From Sphingobacteriales bacterium 16-39-50 (GTDB lineage: Bacteria > Bacteroidota > Bacteroidia > Sphingobacteriales > Sphingobacteriaceae): DNA of 64,000 nucleotides. The DNA is taken from the NCBI GenBank assembly GCA_002257025.1, contig NCHA01000001.1, forward strand, positions 248,001 to 312,000, read 5' to 3'. The position numbers and the translations under genes are program-made. This document shows, in pieces, positions 10,301 to 19,300 of this stretch; the first letter of the stretch is position 1, and every line of letters starts with the position of its first letter. Below the pieces are notes generated by a model. The model ran no database searches, was not told the DNA's origin, and saw only the letters and a list, made by a program, of their open reading frames with translations.

Positions 10301-13300
10301 GGGTATTGATGAATAGTCCAACCATATTTTCAAAACCATCGAGCTCATAGGGCCGACCCGCAACCGTTATACCAACAACAGCATCTTTTGTGTCATTGTA
10401 CTTAGTTAAGAGGATTCCCCATGCTGCCTGAAAAAAAACGTTCATCGTAGTTTTCTTCTCATTACAAAGTTGCTGGATAGTTTTTGTGAGTTCTTTACTT
10501 AGTAATAAGTTTAATAAAGCGGGCTCATATTCTTCATTTACAGCAGGTTTATCCAGATAAGGTATTGACGTTAAGGTAGTATAATCCTTCAGGTAATTTT
10601 TCCAAAACAGAATAGAATCTTGTCGCGGTAGCTGATCTATCCATTCTAAATATTTGGTAAAAGATGTATAAGGTGGCCACTGGTAATTAACATGATTACA
10701 TAAAGCTTGGTAACAACTCATAATCTCTTTAATAATGACATTAAAGCACCATCCATCCATAATAATGTGGTGGTAGGCTAAAAGTATAACCTGCTTATCT
10801 CCTACTAAATCAAATTGCTTAATGCGTATGGGCAAGTCTTTCTCGAGATCAAACCCTTGCTCTATCCATTTTTTACGCGTTAGGTTGATTTCAATTTCGC
10901 TTTCGTCAACCGAAAGACGGGACAGGTCCTGCATATCAGGTTTAATATCTCCATCTTGACGAATTTGTACAATTGGCGTATTAGATTCATCAAGGCAAAA
11001 GCGTATTCGTAAAATATCGTAATGATTAATACCTTGTTGTACAGCTTTTTGAAAAGCTTCAGTATTCATTTTGCCTGCTACTTCAAATTGCCTGATAATA
11101 ATGTTGGCTTTTGATTCAGGGAAAGCTTTGTAATGAAAATACATGGCTTCCTGCATGGGTGACAAGCAATAATTAACAATTGTATGTTCTGCTACTATTA
11201 CTGTTTCAGTAGAAACAATACTGGCTTCAGGTTCAAGATGTTGCGCGAGCTTACCAATAGAAGTATAATTAAAAATATCGGCTAAAAGACATTTCAATCC
11301 CTGACGGTTAATCTTCGCTATTATCTGGATGGCTTTAATTGAATCTCCTCCTAAAAGGAAAAAATCACTTTCAGGTGATAAATTTTGTTGGTGTAATACG
11401 GATGTCCATATTTCAGCAATTAGCGTTTCGGTAGCGGTCATATTAATAACCAGCTTTTCTAGATCAATTACATTCTTGTATGGATCAGGTAAAGCCTGAT
11501 AGTCTGTTTTACCATTTGCCGTAAGCGGAGTGGAAGAGATACGAATAAAAAAAGCAGGAATCATATATTCCGGAACGAATTGCAAGAGCTGGGTACGTAG
11601 GAGCAAAATGTCAGCATCTTTATCTAATTGATAATAACATACCAGCTCTTCGCCATAATCAGGCGAAGCTATTACTCTTAAAATATGTTTCGACAAACCG
11701 CAATTATCTAAGCCCAGCTTTATTTCAGAAAGTTCTATGCGGTGACCGCGGATTTTTACCTGGTCATCAATTCTTCCTTCTATGCATACATCTTGATCCG
11801 TAGACCAATACCCCAGATCTCCGGTGCGGTATAATCGGATACTTTTGCCGTCAATTTCAAAAACGAAAAATTTTTCAAAATTTAATTTCTCCTGTTTATG
11901 GTATCCTTTGGCAACTCCCTTCCCTCCAATGCATATTTCACCAATTTCTCCTGGTAAACAAGGTTTCCCTTCCGCATTTAAAATATATACCTCTGCATTG
12001 CTTATAGGTCTTCCAATAATAGGTTTTTCAATAAATTCATCAATATGCCCAGGTTGTATGATATGATAAATGGTGCCTATAGTCGTTTCTGTAGGACCAT
12101 AATGATTAACAAAAACGATCTCCTTCTTAATATCTGCAAAATGCTGTAAACTTTTCGTATCAATTTTTTCTCCACCTAATAAAATTAAGCGTAAAGCTGA
12201 GTCCTTTAGAGTTTCTATATTCTCTGCTTTCAGCAACAAGTAAAACAAAGAAGGTGTAAGTTTTAATAAGCTAAGGTGCTGATCTTTAATATACTTTACT
12301 AGATCATCTGCTTCCTGTCGTTTGCTTGCCGGCAAAATATGTAAGGCAGCACCTGTTAATAAACATCCCCATAAACTTGTATATCCCAAATCATAAGCAT
12401 ACGAAGCTTGAAGTAAACTTTGATCACCAACATTCACATTAAAGCTCTGCTGGAACCAATCCACATAGTTAAGAAGGTTTGAATCAGTAATGATTACCCC
12501 TTTGGGTAAACCTGTTGTGCCAGATGTATAGATCATGTAAGCAGCTTGATCTGTTGTGCGCGACAGGTTATGGGGAAACTTCGTCTTTACTTTTAAAAGT
12601 TCATGTGTTAAAGCCAGCGGTATTCCAGTATCGCTAAACAGATGCGCATTCACTAAATTAGTAATTATACATACTGGTGCAGAATCAGTTAGGATATGTT
12701 TTAAACGGCTAGGAGGATTACTAACATCTATTGGAATATAGGTAGCTCCAGCTTTCAATATGGATAACATACCAATAGGTAACCATTCATCTTCATCAAG
12801 TATAATTCCTACAAAATCGCCAGGTTCAATTTTGAATGTATAGTGGAGCGCCCTTCCGATTTGGTCAGACAGTTCATCTATTTGCTGATAAGTAAACGAA
12901 GCAAAAGCAGTTTTAACTGCAAGTTGATCAGGAAATAAATTTGCTATATAACGGAAGCGACTAATAACATCATTCGTAGCTGTATCTTTAGATATCAAAT
13001 TCGCAGTTAATGATAAATTTGAGTTATATCTAACTCTTAAAAGCTCAATAGAATCTGAAGTATTCCTAACTAAATCTTGAGCTATGGCCAGCATAAATTC
13101 AGCGACATAATTAATATCAGAATGGGTAAAATACCTGGTATCAAATATAAAATTACAGGTAATTTCTTCTGCTGATTGAACTACTTGACATTTAATTTTA
13201 GCTGGATTTAATACCTGTGCTGCTTCAATAACGGCTATGTTGTAAGTATTTAAAAAGCCAAATTGATAATCGAATTTTACGGTCTCTTGTTGTAAATAAA

Positions 13301-14204
13301 AAAATTGGTAGGATCGGTGTTGAGTAATTGCTTCTTCTATTTTTTTAACATCGTAATTTTCTATTGATCCAAGTGTTTCATCTAAAGAAAATGGCAGTAG
13401 CTTACTAAGCAATCCCATTGTACCATTCAATTCTTCAAATTCACGACCATTGGATTCAAATCCAACAGTTAACTCTCGGTTAAGCGAATGAAAGCTGACA
13501 AACTTCAAGAAAGTTGCAAAGAAAATACTCTCTATACTAATTTGATCTTGTTCAGACTTTAATAAAATAGCTTCTCTCAGGATGGGAGGAACCTTCAAGA
13601 AAAATTTATTATAGTTAGCATGATTATTATTAGTTTGACGTTCAATCCTTAAACGAAGTGATGCTTTATTTACTTGCTGCTGCCAAAAATCAAAACCTTC
13701 CTTAGCTCCTTCATCTACTAAAAGCTGATGCTGCCACTCTGAAAATTGGATATAGCTTATTTCTTCATTTATCAATGCTTGAGCATCATTCTTACTTATT
13801 TTTTCCTGTAATAATAATAAGCCAAAAAGATCCGCACAAAGCGGGTGAGAAAGCAGGGTAAGTTGAAAACCCGAGGGTATTTCTAGGATGAAAATTTGAA
13901 GTAATGGATTTAAAGGTGATGATGGATTTTTAATCGCTAAATCATCAGGTAAAAGATCCCTTTCATGGAATTGAACTCTAACCGCATCTCCGATTGTTTG
14001 CAGTATATCATTGCCTATATTCTCTGAAATAAAATTTAGCTTAAATGAGCTGTATTGATCTAAGATGAGATTAATTCTTGCTTTTAATTTTTCATTATTT
14101 GTTTCATTTATAGAAAATTGAAGCATGCTATATTTCAAGCTTTCAGCAGCATTTTGAATGATTATTCTTTGCTGTGGTGACAGCTTATAAGCTAAAGTAT
14201 CCAT
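7341..14204 (-). CDS. Terminal NRPS: C-like(non-catalytic)-A(Asp)-PCP-C-A(Thr)-PCP-TE
   Basis: The 2287-residue protein starts with a condensation-like domain (about 1-400) that has SHPLCADLFG where HHxxxDG should be, and a GREFEELNG motif later. A1 has YTSGTTGLPKG near 553 and YRTGDLG near 790. Its pocket residues read by eye are D-L-T-K-L-G-H-I-G plus Lys, an aspartate-type code. PCP1 has GGDSIKA near 951. A canonical C domain has HHIIMDGW near 1145. A2 has YTSGSTGQSKG near 1615 and pocket D-F-W-N-I-G-L-V-H, a threonine-type code. PCP2 has GGHSLKA near 2015. The TE has GFSAGGS near 2137. The C domain that would join residue 5 to Asp lies at the end of the upstream NRPS (16374-24074). The TE should release the chain by cyclisation or hydrolysis. 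It follows the dioxygenase-aldolase gene after a 313-base gap. Confidence 0.94.
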   Translation of the reverse strand: MDTLAYKLSPQQRIIIQNAAESLKYSMLQFSINETNNEKLKARINLILDQYSSFKLNFISENIGNDILQTIGDAVRVQFHERDLLPDDLAIKNPSSPLNPLLQIFILEIPSGFQLTLLSHPLCADLFGLLLLQEKISKNDAQALINEEISYIQFSEWQHQLLVDEGAKEGFDFWQQQVNKASLRLRIERQTNNNHANYNKFFLKVPPILREAILLKSEQDQISIESIFFATFLKFVSFHSLNRELTVGFESNGREFEELNGTMGLLSKLLPFSLDETLGSIENYDVKKIEEAITQHRSYQFFYLQQETVKFDYQFGFLNTYNIAVIEAAQVLNPAKIKCQVVQSAEEITCNFIFDTRYFTHSDINYVAEFMLAIAQDLVRNTSDSIELLRVRYNSNLSLTANLISKDTATNDVISRFRYIANLFPDQLAVKTAFASFTYQQIDELSDQIGRALHYTFKIEPGDFVGIILDEDEWLPIGMLSILKAGATYIPIDVSNPPSRLKHILTDSAPVCIITNLVNAHLFSDTGIPLALTHELLKVKTKFPHNLSRTTDQAAYMIYTSGTTGLPKGVIITDSNLLNYVDWFQQSFNVNVGDQSLLQASYAYDLGYTSLWGCLLTGAALHILPASKRQEADDLVKYIKDQHLSLLKLTPSLFYLLLKAENIETLKDSALRLILLGGEKIDTKSLQHFADIKKEIVFVNHYGPTETTIGTIYHIIQPGHIDEFIEKPIIGRPISNAEVYILNAEGKPCLPGEIGEICIGGKGVAKGYHKQEKLNFEKFFVFEIDGKSIRLYRTGDLGYWSTDQDVCIEGRIDDQVKIRGHRIELSEIKLGLDNCGLSKHILRVIASPDYGEELVCYYQLDKDADILLLRTQLLQFVPEYMIPAFFIRISSTPLTANGKTDYQALPDPYKNVIDLEKLVINMTATETLIAEIWTSVLHQQNLSPESDFFLLGGDSIKAIQIIAKINRQGLKCLLADIFNYTSIGKLAQHLEPEASIVSTETVIVAEHTIVNYCLSPMQEAMYFHYKAFPESKANIIIRQFEVAGKMNTEAFQKAVQQGINHYDILRIRFCLDESNTPIVQIRQDGDIKPDMQDLSRLSVDESEIEINLTRKKWIEQGFDLEKDLPIRIKQFDLVGDKQVILLAYHHIIMDGWCFNVIIKEIMSCYQALCNHVNYQWPPYTSFTKYLEWIDQLPRQDSILFWKNYLKDYTTLTSIPYLDKPAVNEEYEPALLNLLLSKELTKTIQQLCNEKKTTMNVFFQAAWGILLTKYNDTKDAVVGITVAGRPYELDGFENMVGLFINTLPLRVKWSDHTTVDDLLSDLTTFLHEYQSHQYLTLPEIQSCSSLNKNLLNHLLVFENYPLSSVEEESDNTGIKIESKNTFGHASYPLAVIIYPGEQVHISFTFDKNHYSQDWIEKLSIHFLQVIKQIAEASNTLVGQIDMVTKEEKEVLLQWSSAAGSFDQEKTIVDCFQETCALYKDNVALDDGQQSLTYEQIGQSAKELAYWLTEKYDIKPGDRIGIYLPPSVNIPVVIFGILYCGAAYVPIDVEYPGERVAFIATDSNCSLIITAEELSEKLQLITKIKLLTFENIPSLSAEAIILPAVTQKDLAYVIYTSGSTGQSKGCLVSHLNLMNLLEQKTEWLSFNSDDVWIMAHSYAFDFSVWEIFGALLNGARLYIPQRDEVRDTSRFYEIIEQAGVTILNQTPGAFYPLIERIVSKTNSLENIFLRMVIFGGDKLDFSKLKSWITIEGSEHVQLFNLYGITEVTVHTTWHLVKHEEIRNTTGQSVIGLPIPGTSVYVVNNQLQLCPIGVQGELVVSGNGVFMGYHNRPELMAQKFMSDPFNSSKNMYRSGDFGRWLADGTLEYFGRKDDQIQIRGFRVELGEIMFHLQKHTKIRKAFVIAKEASNSDLELIAYIIPVSDNTSSLDIKEIRIFLTEILPAHLIPHHFVFLDEIPLNSNGKINKEKLPLPSRNTNNGTKEVTDLVEQTVLDIWKKELDMDDINVNDNFFDLGGHSLKAVRLMSEVQKQFGIILPLVQLYKDTTVLALSGTIRLALQKDLDVVDSDYLILKEENADKTLFFLPPAVGYAIGFAALARQLQDCTVYGLNFIEQDTFQSMANYVQKLQPQGEIILCGFSAGGSMCFHVAKILEASGRKIRALILLDSRRFIEPEPLTEQEVVSIADEYLADPRAKVYLTSAVMMSAMRKRIEASTRFIHQLKDDGKINADIFYISSETNRDNTGRKQAWQEITKGQLYVFDGSGPHASMLNEPFLVDNVRLYQEVLKKVY

Positions 14205-14517
14205 TATATTCTTTATTATTTATTACCTCAAATTCAGGGTCGGAGATATAAGTTAAAAATAATTGATGTTAATTCTCATAGGTTAATGAGCTACATCAAT
14301 CGGCATTAGCCGGTTTTTTAGTTTAGCTAATGTCTCCATAAAATCTATACAACCATTTCTGGTATTTATCAATTATGAATGACTTCGAATTCAAAAACAA
14401 GCATTTTTTTTATCTATGTGCTAATTATTGAAAAATATTTAGGAGCAGAGCATGTGAAAAAAATCCAAGAACTTGTTCCAGAATATATTCTCAAAACAAG
14501 ACATTTGCTGCAACACA
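14205..14517. other. 313-base gap inside the biosynthetic operon
   Basis: This is the only long non-coding stretch between the - strand assembly-line genes; the other NRPS/PKS junctions within the chain (from 45848 down) are 1 to 11 bases. It is AT-rich. It contains a short hairpin (arms 14299-14304 and 14309-14314) followed by a run of T on the + strand, but no + strand gene leads into it. The gap could hold an internal promoter or a processing site for the terminal NRPS gene. I could not find a convincing TTG/TAnnTTTG promoter pair in it. Confidence 0.5.
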
Positions 14518-16362
14518 CTATTCCGGTCTGTATTTTAATAAATCCGGATAAATCCTCTCAGCTTTCCGTAAATAGGCGTCAAATTCAATTCGCATACCTA
14601 AAGGATTTGCAATCCACTGTTCTGTTGCCCTTGCAACTTCTGGATCCACATGAAATGGTTTTCCTATGGCATGTGCCTGAATATTAACTTGAAAAGAATG
14701 CTCTGCGGCTATCATTAGCATGGCTGCAGTTTCTAATTCTTCACCTAATGTTAAGGTCCCGTGATTACGTAATAGTAACGTATGACTATCACCTAAATAA
14801 TTAACGAGGTTTTGACCCTCTTCATCAGAAAGAACAGGACCATTATATTCATTATAGACTGTATGTTTTTCAAAGAACATACAAGAAGTTTGATCAATAG
14901 GTTGAATAGGCAGTCCGAGAGAAGTAAAAACAGTTCCCATCGGAGAATGTGTATGTACAATGCAATGAACATCGGGCCTGGCTGCATGTATAGCAGCATG
15001 AATACAGAAACCTGCTACGTTTACAGGATAATTTCCTTCCACAACATTACCAGCCATATCAACCGTAATTAGGTTGTCAGGTGTAACTTCTTCAAAAAAC
15101 AATCCGAAAGGATTTACCCAAAATAACTCTTGTTCTCCAGGAACTTTGAACGAAATATGACCGCTAATACCTTCATCCAATTTTTCCATAGCCAGAATAC
15201 GATATAATCCTGCTAAGCGATAGCGCAACCAAGCTCTAGTTTGTGGCCTCTCCGTTCTGAGAAAATAAGATGATGTCTGTTTTCTTGCAGATGCAATTGC
15301 TAATTTGGCCGCTTCAGATACTTTGGGCTCAAATTTATACGTATAAGGGTCTGACATGGCTACCAGAACTTTTCTGGCTCCCTCAAATGGATGTCTTCCA
15401 TGGGCAAAACGCATATTATCTAGCCACAACACATCGCCATTATTCCATTTAAAGGCGATCTTAGCTTGTTCAAAAGTAGATGAAATGGTGTCAAAATCCT
15501 CTTGAGTTACCGGAGAACCGTCACCACAATAGCTATTTCGAGGTACCCTATCGCCAAAAGTTTCCTTCATATACTCCTGAATAGCACTATCTTGGTTCTT
15601 AAGGTTAAATAAATGTGCCTGATTAAACCAGATTTTTTGACCGGTAAGCGGATGTTTAACTACTGCTTGTGCAGTGCTTCGTGTTTGCAAACTATCTTCT
15701 GGAAACCACTTAAATTCAATGGCGTTTTTGCGACAATGTTCTTCGACTACCGATTTATCATCTGTTCCAAAGACAAGTTGCCAGGACAAATCTATACCTG
15801 TATGAAAATTACGGACATATGTTATTCCAGCATCCTCAAATTTTTCCCTTAATGTAGCCGGTAGCAAGTTATATACCAATGCAGAGTCAGCAATTGGAGT
15901 TTCACCTCCTAAATCAGCAGCTGTTTTGCAGTAAAACCAAATTTTTTGCGGCCAGTTTTTGGTGTATGAATGTTCATTATGCATTGGAATAAACTGATCT
16001 TTTGGATATTCAGTTGAAGTATAAACTTTATCGTTTACTTTTGTACGTGGCGTAGATGGTTCTGTATAATCAAGCAACTGATTGGTAAACGACTCGCATA
16101 ACGCTTGAAAAGCAGAATCTTCAGTAATTAAGAATCCCCTAAACAACACTGCTCCATATTTTTGATATAGTTCGTTCAGATATTTTTCGTGTTCTTTTGC
16201 CCAAACTACCAAATCAATAGTTGCATCCTGTGAAGTAATTTGAACATATTTTGTTCCTAAAGTATTACCATCTATTATTTGCTCATTTATGGTTGAATCA
16301 ATTTTAACAGCCTTAGGAATAGTGTTTTTTAGCGATTGTAATAATTGAGATTTTAGTTGCAT
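14518..16362 (-). CDS. SyrP-like Fe(II)/2-oxoglutarate dioxygenase fused to a class II aldolase/adducin domain
   Basis: This 614-residue protein carries two domains. The N-terminal TauD/SyrP-like part (about 30-345) has STEYPKDQFIPMHNEHSY with the iron-binding H-x-E near 125, PQKIWFYC, GGETPIAD, and the distal His in NMRFAHGRHPF near 319. The C-terminal part (about 375-600) is class II aldolase/adducin-like: IHAAIHAARPDVHCIVHTH with the zinc H-x-H near 470 and LLLRNHGTLTLG near 533. The Glu that acts as acid/base in fuculose-phosphate aldolase is not at its usual place (AGFCIH instead of SSEWRFH). SyrP-family enzymes hydroxylate the beta carbon of PCP-bound Asp. The gene is placed just upstream of the NRPS that begins with a C-like domain and an Asp-type A domain, so that residue is the likely substrate. 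What the aldolase half does is unknown; a retro-aldol step on a beta-hydroxy residue is conceivable. The gene starts 11 bases after the preceding NRPS stop. Confidence 0.9.
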   Translation of the reverse strand: MQLKSQLLQSLKNTIPKAVKIDSTINEQIIDGNTLGTKYVQITSQDATIDLVVWAKEHEKYLNELYQKYGAVLFRGFLITEDSAFQALCESFTNQLLDYTEPSTPRTKVNDKVYTSTEYPKDQFIPMHNEHSYTKNWPQKIWFYCKTAADLGGETPIADSALVYNLLPATLREKFEDAGITYVRNFHTGIDLSWQLVFGTDDKSVVEEHCRKNAIEFKWFPEDSLQTRSTAQAVVKHPLTGQKIWFNQAHLFNLKNQDSAIQEYMKETFGDRVPRNSYCGDGSPVTQEDFDTISSTFEQAKIAFKWNNGDVLWLDNMRFAHGRHPFEGARKVLVAMSDPYTYKFEPKVSEAAKLAIASARKQTSSYFLRTERPQTRAWLRYRLAGLYRILAMEKLDEGISGHISFKVPGEQELFWVNPFGLFFEEVTPDNLITVDMAGNVVEGNYPVNVAGFCIHAAIHAARPDVHCIVHTHSPMGTVFTSLGLPIQPIDQTSCMFFEKHTVYNEYNGPVLSDEEGQNLVNYLGDSHTLLLRNHGTLTLGEELETAAMLMIAAEHSFQVNIQAHAIGKPFHVDPEVARATEQWIANPLGMRIEFDAYLRKAERIYPDLLKYRPE

Positions 16363-16373
16363 ACTATAAATTT

Positions 16374-19300
16374 TTAGGTAAGCTTTTGCATTTTTTTAAG
16401 TAATAAATAAGATTGTTGCCGTACATCATTGGGATTAACAGATGGAATTTGATTTTTTAAAAACTCTTGCAGCAAGAGTTGCGGCGACTGGCATAAACGA
16501 ATTATCAGGTCTTCCCATTGCTGAATATAATTAGCAATAAGAGATTCATCATACTTCGAAGTTTTATATTCTGCATTCAGGGTTAAGGTATTGTTATAAG
16601 GTTGTACGGTGAAACTCAGATCAAATTTTGATCCCTGTATCTCAATATTTAATTCTTCAACTTTCAAGGTATTATCAATTTCTGAAACCTGACTTGAAAA
16701 ATCATTATACACAAACCTTGTTTTAATAAGGTCTCCAAGTTTAATGCCTTTTTCATGGTGCATCAATGCCACTAACTCGTCAAAAGGTAAATCTTGAAAA
16801 TTCATGTCTATTAAAAGAGAATGAACAAACTGATCAAAGAAACTTTTTACTGTTTGACTTTCATCAGTTTTGACTATAATTGGCAACATATTCACAAAGA
16901 AACCAACCACATTTTCCATATCGGGGTGTGCTCTCCCAGATACGGAAATTCCAAAAACAAAATCCTTTTTTCTAGATAAATCGGCTAATAATATAGCGTA
17001 AGTAAATAGCATTAGCTGATTTTCGGTACAATTCCACAACCTTGCTGTAATTCGGATTTGTTGCACCGTTTCATCCTGTAAGGTTACATGAAGTGTTTTA
17101 CCTTGATTATCGTCGTTTGAAATAGACTCTAGTCCCGGGAGAAATGCAGATTCCAGATTTTTATCCATGCGTTGTATCCAATGCTTGGTTAATACCACTC
17201 GTTTTTCATCTGTTTGCTCTTGCAACCAATGTGCAATATCTGTGTAGTGTATCGCTAAGGATGGAAGTACAGCTGGTTCTCCCTTGATTTTTGACTGATA
17301 AATCTGAGTAAGTTCTGCAAGCAAAATCCCCATTGACCAACCATCAGTAATAATATGATGCATATTCAGAAATACATAAAATACTTCCTCATCAGAAAAA
17401 GCTGTTAAAACCCTGAATAAGGGGGCATTATCAAGTTTAAAAGGACGGTTACAAAATTCATCTGCCAGTTGTAGTATTATTTTTTCGTCACAACTTTCTT
17501 GGTAATGAAAAGATAAATATGAATCAGGATCGATATTATTTTTAATTTCCAATACCGCACCCTCATCATGCAGTAAAAAACCCGCCCTTAATTGATCATG
17601 ACGATTGACAAGTTCTTTAAAACTTTGTTTTAAGGCCTCAACATTACATATTCCTGAAATTTTGAATGCGAAAGTCATGTTGTAGACAACATTATCAGGT
17701 TGCAGCTGTTGCATAAACCATAATCTTCTTTGAGCTGGAGAAAGTCTATAAAATGATTGTTCTGGAAGCTTAGGTATCGATTTGAATTCTGAACTTGATG
17801 ATGTTTGAAGCAACAAAGATAAACTACGCACAGAAGGACAGGTGAAAATATCGTGTAAAGATACGTTGATTTCAAAACGTTGATGTATTCTGTTAATTAA
17901 TTTAATAGCCAGAATACTGTGGCCTCCAACTGCAAAAAAATCATCCGTAACAGATATATTCCTATCCAGCACTTCAGTAAAAATTGCTAGAAGTTTCAGC
18001 TCCCTATCATTAATGCTGAATAGGGAGTTATTATTAGTCTCACTGCATTCCAATAAATAAACTTGTTCCAGTTCTTTTATATTGGCTTTACCACTGCTGC
18101 TAAGCGGGAAATCAGACATCGATACTATCCCAGAAGGAATCATGTATGCTGGTAAAAATTGCTGCAGGTGAGTAATCATTTCCTGTTCCAGATTTTCAAC
18201 CTTAGTCTGAATAAATGCAACCAATTCTTTATTACCTGATGCAGTTGTTACAATTAAAACTATAGCTTTTTGCACCGACGAATGCTGCTCCAATATTTTT
18301 TCAATTTCCTGAAGCTCAATTCTATACCCATTAAGTTTGACCTGTTTATCGGCCCTACCTTTAAACTGAATGGTGCCATCTGCCATCCAGCAACCTAAAT
18401 CGCCGCTATAATAAATACGTTGAGAGGGCTTGAACGGATCTGGTCGGAATACTTTATGTTGAAGCACCATTCGATTTTTATACCCTCGTGATACCTGAAC
18501 ACCTCCCAGCACAATTTCGCCAGGCACACCTAGGGGCTGAATTGTATTGGTAACAGGATGAACGATATAAATTTGAACGTTATCCGCTGGCTTTCCAAGA
18601 GAGATATAGTCTTTTACTGCGAGGCTACTAATTTCTGATGTAACTTCAACAGTAGCTTCAGTAGGGCCATACAAATTAAAAAGACTTTTCTGTAGAGTGC
18701 CATTTAATATAGAATTGAAGTTTCTAATCAGCTCTGGGCTCACTGCTTCTCCGCTTGTAAAAATATTCTGTAAAGAAATTAATAACTTTTCTTTGCCAAA
18801 GGTTTGAACATATTCAAGAAATATTTGCAACATAGACGCTACAAAATGCACTCTGGTAATATGATACTTGAAAATCCATTGGATAATGGCCTCAGGGCTT
18901 TTTTCATCTCCGTTTGGCAGAATAATTAATCGGCTACCTCCTAATGTCCACCCAAATAATTCTCCTAAGGCAACATCAAATGTAAATGCAGTTTTCCAAA
19001 GCCAGGTATCAGTAGTGCTGGCTGGTAAATTACGTTGCAACCAACATAAACGGTTTACTATGGATCCTTGTTCAACCAAAACGCCTTTTGGCTTTCCTGT
19101 GGAGCCCGATGTATAAATGATATATGCAAGATCATCTGCCTGAACTTTTCTAAAATCAACCTGCAAAACAGACAGGCTATCATGTATTTTACAACACGTA
19201 ATAGAGGTAGAAAAAGTCAAATCATCCTGATGTAGCAGAAGAGCTGCAGCACTATCTTCCAGCATAAACCTAATGCGTTCTTCAGGAAGATCAGGATCTA

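Noticed and set aside
14299..14319. Short hairpin followed by T on the + strand, like a terminator
   Set aside because: No + strand gene reads into it, the stem is only six pairs with one wobble, and the neighbouring genes are on the other strand.
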